This document shows positions 42,403 to 51,576 of a stretch of DNA of 64,000 nt, one piece after another. Source of the stretch: Agrobacterium cavarae. Its GTDB lineage: Bacteria > Pseudomonadota > Alphaproteobacteria > Rhizobiales > Rhizobiaceae. The stretch spans positions 62,001-126,000 of the forward strand of contig NZ_SISF01000027.1 of assembly GCF_004310285.1 (NCBI RefSeq), given 5' to 3'. The notes under the pieces were generated by a model, which worked only from the letters and a program-made list of their open reading frames with translations, was not told where the DNA came from and made no database searches. The translations under genes and the position numbers were made by a program. Within the stretch, counting starts at the first letter, position 1; every line of letters begins with the position of its first letter.

Positions 42403-42461
42403 GGAAGACAGGTCTTTCTTTTTCTATGGAAATTGTAGAAAATATTGCCAGCCTGTCTTCC
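42403..42461. repeat. Long-arm inverted repeat between two LLM genes
   Basis: GGAAGACAGG at 42,403-42,412 and CCTGTCTTCC at 42,452-42,461, perfect ten-base arms 39 nt apart. They enclose the TTCTA-N9-TAGAA dyad. It could fold as a long hairpin in the message or define a looped operator. Confidence 0.55.
42422..42440. promoter_or_regulatory. Putative sulfur-regulon operator, site 1
   Basis: TTCTA-N9-TAGAA, with a T-N11-A core as bound by LysR-type regulators such as CysB/Cbl. 79 nt upstream of the LLM gene ending at 41,237. The flanks GGAAGAC.GGTC.TTC and ATATT are shared with the 55.4-kb site. Confidence 0.55.
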
Positions 42462-42491
42462 GCGGGTGAAAACTCGGCGGCGTTGCTGTTC

Positions 42492-43586
42492 CTATGCGTG
42501 CTGATAGTGCATGGCCTGCCATCCCAGAGAGGGCGCGACTGTGGTGACGAAGTCCGTCAGCAATCTGATATTTTCGGGCAGCCCAAAGGCAGGAGGCAGG
42601 AACAGCACAAGTTCGTCTGCCGCTGCAAGGCCCGGATCGCTGAAAACCTTATCTATCACCTCATCCGGCTTGCCTTGAAAGACAGGAGAAATAATCGCGC
42701 CCGACGGTGGGGCGGCTGGCAGCAGCGCGCCCTTCGGGCGGGACGCGCCGATGCCTGCCGTGCGGCGCTCGAGGTCATAGGCTGCATAGGTCGCACGTAG
42801 TTCCGGGGTCGTGCTGACCAAAATGGATGCCGCCACGGCAACCGGCGGCGGCGTCGTCTTCCAGAGGCGAAGCCAGTGACTGCGATAAGCCTCGATGATC
42901 CTTGCCTGATAGTGGCCGAAGCTTTCTCCGTCCTCCTGATCGTGCAGGACCGTTCCGCAAATCAGGCCAATACCGAGTTCGGCGGCCTGGATCGCCGAGG
43001 CGATGCTGGAAGAGCCTTGCCGGATGCGGTTTCGCAAGGTGGGACTGTGTGGCGTAACGCGCAACTCAGCCCCTGGAGCAGCGCCTTTGTCCTTGTCCGT
43101 GACCGTGTGCAGCACATCCCCGGAGATGGCAGCGAGGAAGCGGGACTGACGGCGCTTTGCCTCTGTTCTGGCGTCTGTCTCGACGGCACCGAAAATCGCG
43201 TCGAATGCCCCGTTTGCTCCCGTCGCAAGGGCAATTTCCAGGCGCCCGCCGATCAGAAGATCGGTGGTGCCTGCCGCCTCGGCCAGAAGGATTGGGTCTT
43301 GGTAGCGCATGGGAATGACCGCCGAGCCAAGCGTGATGTGGCGCGTATGTTGTCCGGCGGCAGCAAAGAAGGGCAGCGGCGAAGACAGGTAGTGGTCGAA
43401 ATGGCGTTGATAGGCCCAGCCGGATTGATAGCCCAGCCTTTCCGCCTGCTTGAACAGTTCGATACCCTGCCTCAACCCCTCCGCCGGTCCGTCATCGTCA
43501 TTGAACGAGACCCGCGTATTGAAGCCGAGCCGCTGCTTTGGCCGGAAGGAAGCGGGAAGGTTGAGAGAGGGTGCCGCCATATTCAT
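42492..43586 (-). CDS. LLM-class flavin monooxygenase, second type
   Basis: A 364-aa luciferase-like TIM-barrel protein, only distantly similar to the neighbour: LFKQAERLGYQSGWAYQRHFDHYLSSPLPFF, GSAVIPMRYQDPILLAEAAGTTDLLIGGRLEIALATG (visible as LAEAAGTTDLLIGGRLEIAL). The start overlaps the stop of the double ATPase by four bases, tying it to the transporter operon. It probably attacks the compound brought in by that transporter, using FMNH2 from the reductase. Confidence 0.85.
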   Translation of the reverse strand: MNMAAPSLNLPASFRPKQRLGFNTRVSFNDDDGPAEGLRQGIELFKQAERLGYQSGWAYQRHFDHYLSSPLPFFAAAGQHTRHITLGSAVIPMRYQDPILLAEAAGTTDLLIGGRLEIALATGANGAFDAIFGAVETDARTEAKRRQSRFLAAISGDVLHTVTDKDKGAAPGAELRVTPHSPTLRNRIRQGSSSIASAIQAAELGIGLICGTVLHDQEDGESFGHYQARIIEAYRSHWLRLWKTTPPPVAVAASILVSTTPELRATYAAYDLERRTAGIGASRPKGALLPAAPPSGAIISPVFQGKPDEVIDKVFSDPGLAAADELVLFLPPAFGLPENIRLLTDFVTTVAPSLGWQAMHYQHA

Positions 43587-45301
43587 GCGGTGTACTCCTT
43601 CTGTCGGGCAGACCGGGCAGCCGGAGGAATGGACGTTCCAGCCGTGCCGGACGGGATCGAGTTCAAAAGCGACACAGTGTAGTCGTGCTTTGGATTGCCG
43701 AAGATGTCTGAAACGGTGCCGTGTTCGACGATGCGCCCCTTCTGCATCACCGAAACGGTATGCGCGAGCTGACGAACCAGCGCCAGATCGTGCGAGACGA
43801 AGACATAGGTCAGGCCGAGCTTTGCCTGGAGCGATAAGAGGACCTCGACAATATCGGCCTGGACGCTGACATCGAGAGCCGAGGTCGGTTCATCCAGAAC
43901 GATCACGTCCGGTTTGAGAACGAGGGCGCGGGCGATCGCCACCCGTTGACGCTGCCCGCCGGAAAGGGCGGAAGGCTTGCGCTGTAGCAGATGCTCGCTC
44001 AAGCCGACATCGGTAAGCGCTTGCCTGATGGCGGCAGCGCGCTCTTGGCGCGTGCCGATCTGGAAACGATCCAGCGGCTCGCGAACGAGCTGCTCGACCT
44101 TCCATGTGGGATCGAGCGAGGTGAACGGGTTTTGATAGACCAATTGAAGATGCCGCCAGACGGATCGGAGCGATGAAACGTCCCTGCTTCCGATTACCTC
44201 TCCTGCGACAGTGATCGAACCAGTTTCCGGCTCGTCCAGCCCCAGCAGCAGGCGGATCGTCGTCGTCTTGCCGGAACCGGATTCGCCGACCAGCGCGTGG
44301 GTCGTGCCGGCGGCAACCGAGAAGGAGATGTTGTCCACCGCCGTCAAGATCTTGCCGTCGACGGAAAAGCGCTTGGTCACGCCGTTGACCGAAATCTTTG
44401 TCTTACCCTTATTGCCGAGGCGATCGAAGCCGGGATCGCGCAAGGTCGCATAGCGGCTCGGATTGAGCGCGGGAACATCGCCATGCAGCTTCCGGGCATA
44501 GGACGAGGTTGGTGAGGAGAAGACGGCAGATGTTCGCCCCGCCTCCTGCACGGTACCATTCTTCAGCACGATCAGGCTTTCGGCCCGCTCTCCTGCGATC
44601 GCAAGATCGTGGGTGATGAGCAGCATGCTGATGTTCAGATCTTCCTTCAGCCGGGATAGCAGATCGAGGATACGTTTCTGCACGGTGACGTCGAGCGCCG
44701 AGGTCGGCTCGTCGGCAACCAGAAGCGAAGGTCGTGGCAGAATGGCCAGAGCGATCAACACGCGTTGCAACATGCCGCCTGAAAGCTGGTGCGGATAGGA
44801 CTCGAAGACGCGCTGCGGGTTGTCGAGACCGACTTTTGCCAATGTATCGAGGATGAGTGATTTGCGGGCTGCCGGGTCGGCTTGATCAGACAAGGCAGCA
44901 GCCTCCTGAGCCTGCGATCCGATCGTCCTCACGGGATTCAGTGCGTTCGCCGGCTCCTGCGGAACAAAGCCTATGTCACGGCCCCGAAGTGGCCTGAAAC
45001 GACGCTCCGAAAGTCCGAGAATATCTTGCCTCTCAAAGAGGACACGACCGGAGGCGCTTGCCCCATTGGGCAGAAGCCTGAGCACCGCCTTGGCGATCGT
45101 GGATTTGCCAGAGCCTGATTCTCCGATCAGTGCGAGGCTCTCGCCCTGCCGGATATCGAAGCCGACATGATGGACGACTTCTTGCCGGCCATAGGAGACC
45201 GAGAGCTCTTCCACTTGCAGCAGAGATGTCGCCGGCACGCGTGTTGGAGCGGTGAAATCGGTTTTCTGAAAGACGGGTTTCAATGCGATTTGCGAAGCCA
45301 T
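43583..45301 (-). CDS. Peptide/nickel-type ABC transporter, fused double ATPase
   Basis: A 572-aa tandem ATPase. First domain: [15 protein letters not shown], signature LSGGMLQRVLIALAI, ADEPTSALD. Second domain: GESGSGKTTTIRLLL, signature LSGGQRQRVAIARAL, LDEPTSALD. The start ATG 45,301 lies within the end of the permease gene (22-nt overlap); the longer frame is excluded. It energises the importer encoded upstream. It resembles the 31.9-33.6 kb protein in layout but differs in sequence, so the two transporters are separate systems. Confidence 0.93.
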   Translation of the reverse strand: MASQIALKPVFQKTDFTAPTRVPATSLLQVEELSVSYGRQEVVHHVGFDIRQGESLALIGESGSGKSTIAKAVLRLLPNGASASGRVLFERQDILGLSERRFRPLRGRDIGFVPQEPANALNPVRTIGSQAQEAAALSDQADPAARKSLILDTLAKVGLDNPQRVFESYPHQLSGGMLQRVLIALAILPRPSLLVADEPTSALDVTVQKRILDLLSRLKEDLNISMLLITHDLAIAGERAESLIVLKNGTVQEAGRTSAVFSSPTSSYARKLHGDVPALNPSRYATLRDPGFDRLGNKGKTKISVNGVTKRFSVDGKILTAVDNISFSVAAGTTHALVGESGSGKTTTIRLLLGLDEPETGSITVAGEVIGSRDVSSLRSVWRHLQLVYQNPFTSLDPTWKVEQLVREPLDRFQIGTRQERAAAIRQALTDVGLSEHLLQRKPSALSGGQRQRVAIARALVLKPDVIVLDEPTSALDVSVQADIVEVLLSLQAKLGLTYVFVSHDLALVRQLAHTVSVMQKGRIVEHGTVSDIFGNPKHDYTVSLLNSIPSGTAGTSIPPAARSARQKEYTA

Positions 45302-46125
45302 CGGCTGATCCTGTTTGCAGAGAGGACGGTCACGATCGTTACGAACGCGGGCGCATAAACGAGCCAGGGCCATTTAAGATAGTCCTTGCCGATCGAGATC
45401 AGCAGGCCCCAGTCGGAGGAGGGTGGTGGGTCGCCATAGCCAAGGAAGGCAAGGCTGGCGATGACGAGAATCGACTCGCCGAATTGCAGCACCGCAAGCG
45501 GCAGCATGGAGCGGGAGGCATTAGGAAGGACGTGACGAAGGACGATAAAACCACGCGAGCCGCCGAGCAGAAAGGATGCCTCCACAAAGGTTGCCTGACG
45601 CGTCTTGATGACTTCGGCGCGTGCGACGCGGGCAAAAAAGGCAATCGCCGATATGCCCGTTGCGATCGCAGCGTTGATGGTTTCGAAGCCGATGGCGGTG
45701 ACGACGATGACAGCGAGCAGGAATTTCGGGATCGACAGCAGCACATCGACAAAGCGGGCAAAGACGACATCGACCCAGCCGCCGAAAAATCCGGCCAGAA
45801 GGCCGATCAGCCCTCCAATGACGACACCTATCACCACGGCTACGAGCGCGCTGGAGACGGATGACGCTGTGCCATAGACGACGCGCGAATAGACATCGCG
45901 CCCCAGATGGTCCGTTCCGAACCAGTGTTCCAGACTTGGGGCAAGCAGCTTGTTCGCCGGCACGCCGTTGATCGGGCTGTGGCTGGTGAAGAGCTGAGGC
46001 GCGACCGACCAGGCAATGACGATTGCGATGACCAGAAAGGAGAGGGCGACCGTCACAGGAATGTTGAGGTTTTTCAGTCTTTCCAGAGGGGTGGTGACGG
46101 GGATGGTATCGGAAAAGAGGCTCAT
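45280..46125 (-). CDS. Peptide-type ABC transporter permease (DppC type)
   Basis: A 281-aa membrane subunit: SHSPINGVPANKLLAPSLEHWFGTDHLGRDVYSRVVYG (characteristic part WFGTDHLGRDVYSRVVYG), then several helices and SRGFIVLRHVLPNASRSM, the coupling region. Overlaps its DppB-type partner by four bases and the ATPase gene by 22. Confidence 0.93.
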   Translation of the reverse strand: MSLFSDTIPVTTPLERLKNLNIPVTVALSFLVIAIVIAWSVAPQLFTSHSPINGVPANKLLAPSLEHWFGTDHLGRDVYSRVVYGTASSVSSALVAVVIGVVIGGLIGLLAGFFGGWVDVVFARFVDVLLSIPKFLLAVIVVTAIGFETINAAIATGISAIAFFARVARAEVIKTRQATFVEASFLLGGSRGFIVLRHVLPNASRSMLPLAVLQFGESILVIASLAFLGYGDPPPSSDWGLLISIGKDYLKWPWLVYAPAFVTIVTVLSANRISRWLRKSH

Positions 46126-47132
46126 GACTTTGCTCCTGCTTCCAATGTGGGTGAAGCCTCATCGCCAGCCCTCTGGCGGCGCTTGCGGTCGACGATGAGT
46201 TTCACCCTTGGATCGAGAAGCGGATAGAGGAGATCTGCGATCAGATTAACGACGACGAAGACGACAGCGCCGAGCGATACGATGGCTTGTAAAACCGGTA
46301 GGTCCTGCGTGCTGACCGACCGCTGCACCAGACTGCCGATCCCGGTACGGCCGAAGACGGTCTCGGTTATGAGCGAGTTGCCGAGAAGTTCGCCCACCGT
46401 CAGAGCGATGACGGTGACGACCGGGAGGGCTGCGGGTTTGAGAAGGTGGCTGGTAAAGAGGCCAGAAGGCGCAATGCCGCGGCTGCGGGCGACTGCTGCA
46501 TAATCTTGCTCGGCTTCGTGATCCAGATTGGCGATCAGCACTTCGGCGATTTGCGCCGAAAATGGGATGCCGATGGTAACGGCAGCGAAGAAAGTCGCCC
46601 AGAAGCTGTCAGGCTCAATGACGCGGAACAGTCTGAGCTGAAAGCCGAAGAGATGGATCAGGAACAGCCCGATGACAAAATTCGGCGTCGATAGAAAAAG
46701 GGAGGGAAAGGCGCGAAGCAATCCTTGCCCGTACTTCTTCGGCACAACCTGCGTTCCGTAAGCCACGGCAAAGGCCAGGATCAGCGCAACCGTAATGCCC
46801 GAGGCGGCAAGGACCAGCGTCGAGGGCAGGACTTCGGCGATCAGCGTCGCAACCGGCCGATTGGAGCGCATCGACATGCCGAGATCGCCGGTCAGAAAGG
46901 CCGAAAGCGAGTTCCAGAGCTGGACGAGGATCGGCTTGTCCAGCCCCTGCGCCGTAATGATCTCGGCGATTTCCTGTTCGGTAAAGCCGTTTTGCGGATT
47001 GCGCAGCACGCTTGTGATCGGGTCGCCAGGCAAGATGCTGACGACCACGAAGGTGAAGACATAGGCCAGAAGGATGACGATGATCGCCTGGCCGAGCCGC
47101 TTCGCGGCGTAGGTAAGGTATGCATTGCTCAT
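46122..47132 (-). CDS. Peptide-type ABC transporter permease (DppB type)
   Basis: A 336-aa inner-membrane subunit. ILLAYVFTFVVVSILPGDPITSVL is the DppB opening, IAPSGLFTSHLLKPAALPVV the coupling loop. The C-tail is basic (VDRKRRQRAGDEAS). It forms the channel with the DppC-type subunit; 23 nt separate it from the binding-protein gene. Confidence 0.93.
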   Translation of the reverse strand: MSNAYLTYAAKRLGQAIIVILLAYVFTFVVVSILPGDPITSVLRNPQNGFTEQEIAEIITAQGLDKPILVQLWNSLSAFLTGDLGMSMRSNRPVATLIAEVLPSTLVLAASGITVALILAFAVAYGTQVVPKKYGQGLLRAFPSLFLSTPNFVIGLFLIHLFGFQLRLFRVIEPDSFWATFFAAVTIGIPFSAQIAEVLIANLDHEAEQDYAAVARSRGIAPSGLFTSHLLKPAALPVVTVIALTVGELLGNSLITETVFGRTGIGSLVQRSVSTQDLPVLQAIVSLGAVVFVVVNLIADLLYPLLDPRVKLIVDRKRRQRAGDEASPTLEAGAKS

Positions 47133-47155
47133 AACGTCACCTCCTGGCTTTCATC

Positions 47156-48820
47156 TCACTCGGACAGGTCGGAAAGATAGGCGGTGTAGTAGCTGGCATA
47201 GGCAATGCCGTTATACACTTCGCCCTTCAGCTTCGGTGACTGAACGTAGATGCGCTGAACGATCTGCGTCCTCGGAATGAAGTAGCCCTGCTCCAGGACA
47301 TATCGCTGCAGCTCGTCGAGCAGCGGCTTGCGCTCTTCGATTGAGCCCGCACCGGCGATCTTGTCGCGTAGCTCGTTCAGCACGCTGTCGCGCTCATCCA
47401 GTGCAAACCAGTTTTCACCATTATTGGCATTGGTCAGGATGCTGGCGACCGTGCCTGCGTCAATGAAGCTGCGCGTGACTTCGTAAGCAGGAACCGCAGA
47501 CCCGCCGAATTTGACCTTCTCGCCGAAGGTCACGACATCGTAAGCGCGGATATTAACCTTCCAGCCCACCTTGCCAAGCTGCTGGGCGATCAGCTCATCG
47601 ACCGACTTGGAGGTTGCAAGATAGGGATTGGAGTGAAGGGTGATCTCCAGCGGTTTGCCATCCTTGACGCGCACACCGTTCGCGCCCTTGACCCAGCCCG
47701 CTTCATCCAGAAGCTTTTCCGCCTTGTCGGGGTTATAGACGAGCAGGTCACTATGGTCGGTCGCGCCTGGCACATTGCTTTGAATGAACGAGGTCGCGAG
47801 CTTCCAGTCCGGTGTATAAACGGTGTCGATGATCTCCTGGCGGTTGATCGCCGCCTGGAGCGCCTGGCGAACCTTCACATCGTCGTAAGGCGCAAGCTTG
47901 GTGTTGACTGCCCAGCCATTGACGAAGCCGAGGTAACGCGGCGTGGCAACGGTAAAGCCTTCCTCCTTCAGCGATTTCAGTTCCTGCGGAGAGGCATTAT
48001 AGGCGACATCCGCCTGGCCGGACTGAACCGATGCCACGCGCAGCGACGGCTCTGAGACGAGCTTATAGGTAATGCTGTCGAGATAGGCAGGACCCGTATG
48101 GCCGACCGCAGCGGGCCCCCAGTTGTAATCCTTGCGCTTGACGAGGGTGACATGATCGCCCTCCTTCCAGCTTTCCACCACATAGGGGCCGCTGCCAACC
48201 GTTTTGCTGAGGTCCGCCTGGACGCTTGCAGGCTGGGCGATCGTCTTGGGAGAGATGAGGATCGAGCCGTGATAGCCGAGCGTCGGAATGAAGCCGAGCG
48301 TTGGCTTTTTGAAGAAGACCTTCACCGTTTTCGCATCCACGGCTTCGGCGCGGTCATAGGTCTTGGGGAAGAGACCGATAGGGTTGATGCCTTCGTTCTT
48401 GCGGCCCGCATACCAGATGTTGAGATTGGCAACGACGGCATTGGCGTCCAGAGGCTCGCCATCCGAAAAGGTCACGCCGCTCTTCAGGTGAAGCGTGAAC
48501 TCCGTCGCCGTGTCGTTCTGCTCCCACGTCTCAGCGATCCACGGGCTTACCTTACCCTCGGCATCGACATAGACGAGCTTGTCGGTGACATGGCCCCAGA
48601 TGTGGCCCTGAAAGCTCGATATGGCGCTGTTGTTGGGAATCCATGTATCGCCGAGGGAGTCGATGAGGAATGTGATATCGCCGCCATCATGCGGGCGGTC
48701 CGCTGCCTGTACTGGCAGCGGTGCCGTGGCCGAAAGGAAGAGCGCCGCGGAGGCTGCGATCGACGCCGTGACCAGCAGCTTGCGTCGGGAAAAAGAAGGC
48801 AGTGAGAGATGTCTGACCAT
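47156..48820 (-). CDS. Solute-binding protein (family 5) of the sulfur-island ABC transporter
   Basis: A 554-aa periplasmic DppA-like protein. The N-terminus SFSRRKLLVTASIAASAALF has a twin-arginine-like signal, then AADRPHDGGDITFLIDSLGD, WEQNDTATEFTLHLKSGVTFSDGEPL and the usual lobe motifs. Start ATG 48,820 has AGGA seven bases upstream; the 31-residue upstream part is excluded. First gene of an operon with permeases, double ATPase and an LLM monooxygenase. Such gene sets import organosulfur compounds in other bacteria, so a sulfur-containing peptide or sulfonate is the likely ligand, by context only. Confidence 0.9.
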   Translation of the reverse strand: MVRHLSLPSFSRRKLLVTASIAASAALFLSATAPLPVQAADRPHDGGDITFLIDSLGDTWIPNNSAISSFQGHIWGHVTDKLVYVDAEGKVSPWIAETWEQNDTATEFTLHLKSGVTFSDGEPLDANAVVANLNIWYAGRKNEGINPIGLFPKTYDRAEAVDAKTVKVFFKKPTLGFIPTLGYHGSILISPKTIAQPASVQADLSKTVGSGPYVVESWKEGDHVTLVKRKDYNWGPAAVGHTGPAYLDSITYKLVSEPSLRVASVQSGQADVAYNASPQELKSLKEEGFTVATPRYLGFVNGWAVNTKLAPYDDVKVRQALQAAINRQEIIDTVYTPDWKLATSFIQSNVPGATDHSDLLVYNPDKAEKLLDEAGWVKGANGVRVKDGKPLEITLHSNPYLATSKSVDELIAQQLGKVGWKVNIRAYDVVTFGEKVKFGGSAVPAYEVTRSFIDAGTVASILTNANNGENWFALDERDSVLNELRDKIAGAGSIEERKPLLDELQRYVLEQGYFIPRTQIVQRIYVQSPKLKGEVYNGIAYASYYTAYLSDLSE

Positions 48821-49170
48821 GATGTAGTCCTGAGTGAAATATTGAAAATCTTGGGATGATCTGGCTGTCGAACGGCCCCGCAAAGCATGCGAATGTCCGT
48901 CCCCGCCGCACACGCGACGAGACGTCGAAAGCCTGTCGATGAAAGGAAGAGCGTGCTGTTAGCGCTGGCCAGAACGTGTCGAACGCTTGCCAGCGTCTAG
49001 AGCGCGCCCGCTTCTACATAGTTCGGTCATGAGCAGCCCCCTTGCGTTGATCTGTTTATCTTGACGCCTAATCTAACAGCGAGGCGGCAGAGAGAAAGAC
49101 TGGTTGTTCTTTTTCTATAGTTTTAGGGGATTAATTTGCCGCCGTTTTCGCTGCTGGTTGGATTGCTGTT
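48821..49170. promoter_or_regulatory. Promoter region of the sulfur ABC operon
   Basis: 350 nt without a gene. It holds the 49,091-49,117 block (GAAAGACTGG..TTCTTTTTCTAT), shared with two other sulfur promoters, and an imperfect dyad at 48,961-48,996 (arms AGCGCTGG / CCAGCGT). Also expected is the terminator of the BisC-like gene. Confidence 0.5.
49091..49117. promoter_or_regulatory. Putative sulfur-regulon element, degenerate site
   Basis: GAAAGACTGG followed by TTCTTTTTCTATA. The left half and the flank match the sites at 42.4 and 55.4 kb, but the right arm TAGAA is not kept (GGGGA). 271 nt upstream of the binding-protein start. Confidence 0.35.
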
Positions 49171-51540
49171 TCAGCGTCGGCTGGAACCAGTGCTGGCCGG
49201 CTTTGACGCGTATCGGCGTGAGACCGCCAATTCCTCGCCGCCTGGTGCGAAAGTGATGGCCTCGAAAATTGTCACCCTCGGCGGTTCGCCCGCATAGCGC
49301 TCGACCTCGACCCTGGCGATCTGTCCAGTCGAGCCCTGTGCGAGTTTCGAGGTGCCGATATCGCGGGTCAGAATGTTGGGGTTGCCGTGGATGCACATCG
49401 TCCGCTTTGCCGCGGGATCGTCCGGCTCAAACCAGGCGCCCGTCGAAAGCTGCAGAACGCCTGGCATCACGTCTTCGCTCAAGAGCGCGCCTACAAGGCA
49501 ACTGCCTCTTGCATTGAAGAGCCGGACAATATCGCCCTGCGAAATACCGCGTCGGCTGGCGTCCTCCGGGTGAATACGTACGGGCTCCCGCTCTTTGATC
49601 TTGGTGGAACGGCTGTAATCGCCATAGTCGAGCTGGCTGTGAAGCCGCTGCCGGGGCTGGTTGCAGACGAGGTGGAGCGGATAGAGATTAGCTTCACCGT
49701 CCGTTTCGCTTCGCGCCGGGAACCAGCGCGGATGGCCCTTGCAGTCGTCGTAACCGAAGCTCTCGACCGTACTTGAGAAGATTTCGATCTTTCCCGAAGG
49801 TGTCGGAAGTGGCGCGGCCTCCGGATCTGCCCGAAAGGCCTGGGCCGGGCCACCATCATCAGCTTTTGTCGGCAGGACAAGCTCGCCGCGCTGCCAGAAT
49901 GTTTCGAAATCCGGCGCGTCGTGCCCCTGCGCTTCCAGCGCCGAGCGGGTTGTTTCGTAGAGAAAGGCCAGCCATTCGCGGCTGCTGCGGCCTTCGGTAA
50001 AAGCATCTGACTTTCCGAGTTGCTGGGCGATTCCGGCGAAGATATCGTAATCGTCTCTTGCCGCACCGACGGGATCGATCAGCCGTTTCATTGCAATCAT
50101 CAGGGGGTCGCGGTCTGCAGCGCCGATATCGTCACGTTCCAGCGTGGTTGTGGCCGGAAGCACGATGTCGGCATGTCGCGCCGTCGACGTCCAGGCAGAC
50201 TCGTGAACGATGATCGTCTCGGGACGCTTGAACGCCGCACGCAGGCGATTGATATCCTGATGGTGATGAAACGGATTTCCACCCGCCCAATAGACCAGAC
50301 GGATATCCGGATAGCGTAAGGAGTGGCCGTTATAGTGAAACTCTCCGCCGGGATCGAGAAGCATGTCCGCGATCCGGGCGCAGGGAATGTAATCTGCCAT
50401 CGGATTTTTGAACTGGTTGAGTGTAGGTAGAGGAACGGCCAGCAACGTCTTGCCGATATTGCCAAGCGCGCCGAGCGAGTAGGAGAAGCCGCCGCCATCG
50501 AGCCCGATCTGGCCGAGCATCGCTGCCAGCACGATCCCCATCCACACCGGCTGCTCGCCAAAATCGGCTCGCTGGAGCGAGTGACTGACGGTGATCAGGG
50601 TGCGGTTGCTTGCCATTCTCCACGCAAGGGCTCGGATCGTTTCAGCATCGATCCCGCAGATCGAGGCTGCCCAGTCCGCGCTTTTGGGCCGGCCGTCCTC
50701 TCTTCCCAGAAGATACGTCTCAAACGTGTCGTATCCGATGGTGCAGCGTCGAAGAAATGCGTGATCGTGCAGCCCTTCGGTAACAAGCGTGTATGCCAGC
50801 CCGAGCATGAGCGCGACGTCCGTGCCGGGTTTGACCGCAAGCCATTCGGGGCTTAGTTCGGTTGCAAAGTCGTCTCTTAATGGGCTGATGGAGATGAAGC
50901 GCGCGCCCCGTTTGCCAGCCCCGCCCAGCGTCTGTCGGACCGTATGCTTGCTGATACCGCCGCCATGGACATCGGCATTCTTGATCGCCATGCCGCCAAA
51001 AGCGACGAGAAGCTCGGTGCTGCGTTCGATGGCGTCCCAGGTGACGCTCTTGCGATCGAAGCTGTCATAGGGACCGAGCACATGTGGGATAATCACCATC
51101 GCGGCCCCCGAACTATACGTGTTCACGGATCGTACATAGCCGCCAAGCACGTTCAGAAAGCGGTGGATTTGGCTTTGGGCATGGTGAAACCGTCCTGCAC
51201 TCGACCAGCCATAGGAGCCACCGAAAACGGATGACGGACCATGCGTTTCATAGATGCGGCGAAGTTCCGCGGCGACAAGCGCCTCGGCCGTTTCCCATGA
51301 CACTTCGACGAATTCGTCCCCACCACGCCGTTGCGTGTGGGTGCGATCTTGCTCCAACCATCCACGCCGGACGGCTGGCCGCTGGATGCGCGCTGGGCTG
51401 TCGGCGACGGCAGACAGATTACCAAGCAACGGTGATGGGTACGGATCCTTATCATGGGGCCGAACCTCTAAACGACCGTCATTTATCCGCCCAGAAAACG
51501 CGCCCCAGTGGGAGCTGTGGGGTTTAAAGAGATCCATCAC
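49171..51540 (-). CDS. Molybdopterin oxidoreductase, BisC/DMSO-reductase type
   Basis: A 789-aa bis-MGD enzyme without signal peptide or N-terminal Fe-S cysteines, the layout of cytosolic biotin/methionine sulfoxide reductases. It opens with SSHWGAFSGRINDGRLEVRP, has the cofactor motif GGSYGWSSAGRFHHAQSQIHRFLN (GWSSAGRFHHAQ) and a serine-rich Mo-ligand loop VNTYSSGAA. The C-terminal dinucleotide-binding domain contains LHLVCNQPRQRLHSQLDYG. It would reduce an S-oxide or N-oxide; in this sulfur island an S-oxide is likely. Followed 36 nt upstream by a GlcD-like flavoprotein in the same direction. Confidence 0.87.
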   Translation of the reverse strand: MMDLFKPHSSHWGAFSGRINDGRLEVRPHDKDPYPSPLLGNLSAVADSPARIQRPAVRRGWLEQDRTHTQRRGGDEFVEVSWETAEALVAAELRRIYETHGPSSVFGGSYGWSSAGRFHHAQSQIHRFLNVLGGYVRSVNTYSSGAAMVIIPHVLGPYDSFDRKSVTWDAIERSTELLVAFGGMAIKNADVHGGGISKHTVRQTLGGAGKRGARFISISPLRDDFATELSPEWLAVKPGTDVALMLGLAYTLVTEGLHDHAFLRRCTIGYDTFETYLLGREDGRPKSADWAASICGIDAETIRALAWRMASNRTLITVSHSLQRADFGEQPVWMGIVLAAMLGQIGLDGGGFSYSLGALGNIGKTLLAVPLPTLNQFKNPMADYIPCARIADMLLDPGGEFHYNGHSLRYPDIRLVYWAGGNPFHHHQDINRLRAAFKRPETIIVHESAWTSTARHADIVLPATTTLERDDIGAADRDPLMIAMKRLIDPVGAARDDYDIFAGIAQQLGKSDAFTEGRSSREWLAFLYETTRSALEAQGHDAPDFETFWQRGELVLPTKADDGGPAQAFRADPEAAPLPTPSGKIEIFSSTVESFGYDDCKGHPRWFPARSETDGEANLYPLHLVCNQPRQRLHSQLDYGDYSRSTKIKEREPVRIHPEDASRRGISQGDIVRLFNARGSCLVGALLSEDVMPGVLQLSTGAWFEPDDPAAKRTMCIHGNPNILTRDIGTSKLAQGSTGQIARVEVERYAGEPPRVTIFEAITFAPGGEELAVSRRYASKPASTGSSRR

Positions 51541-51576
51541 TGCACTCGCTTTTCTCAGAACGGTCGCGGCTGCGTC

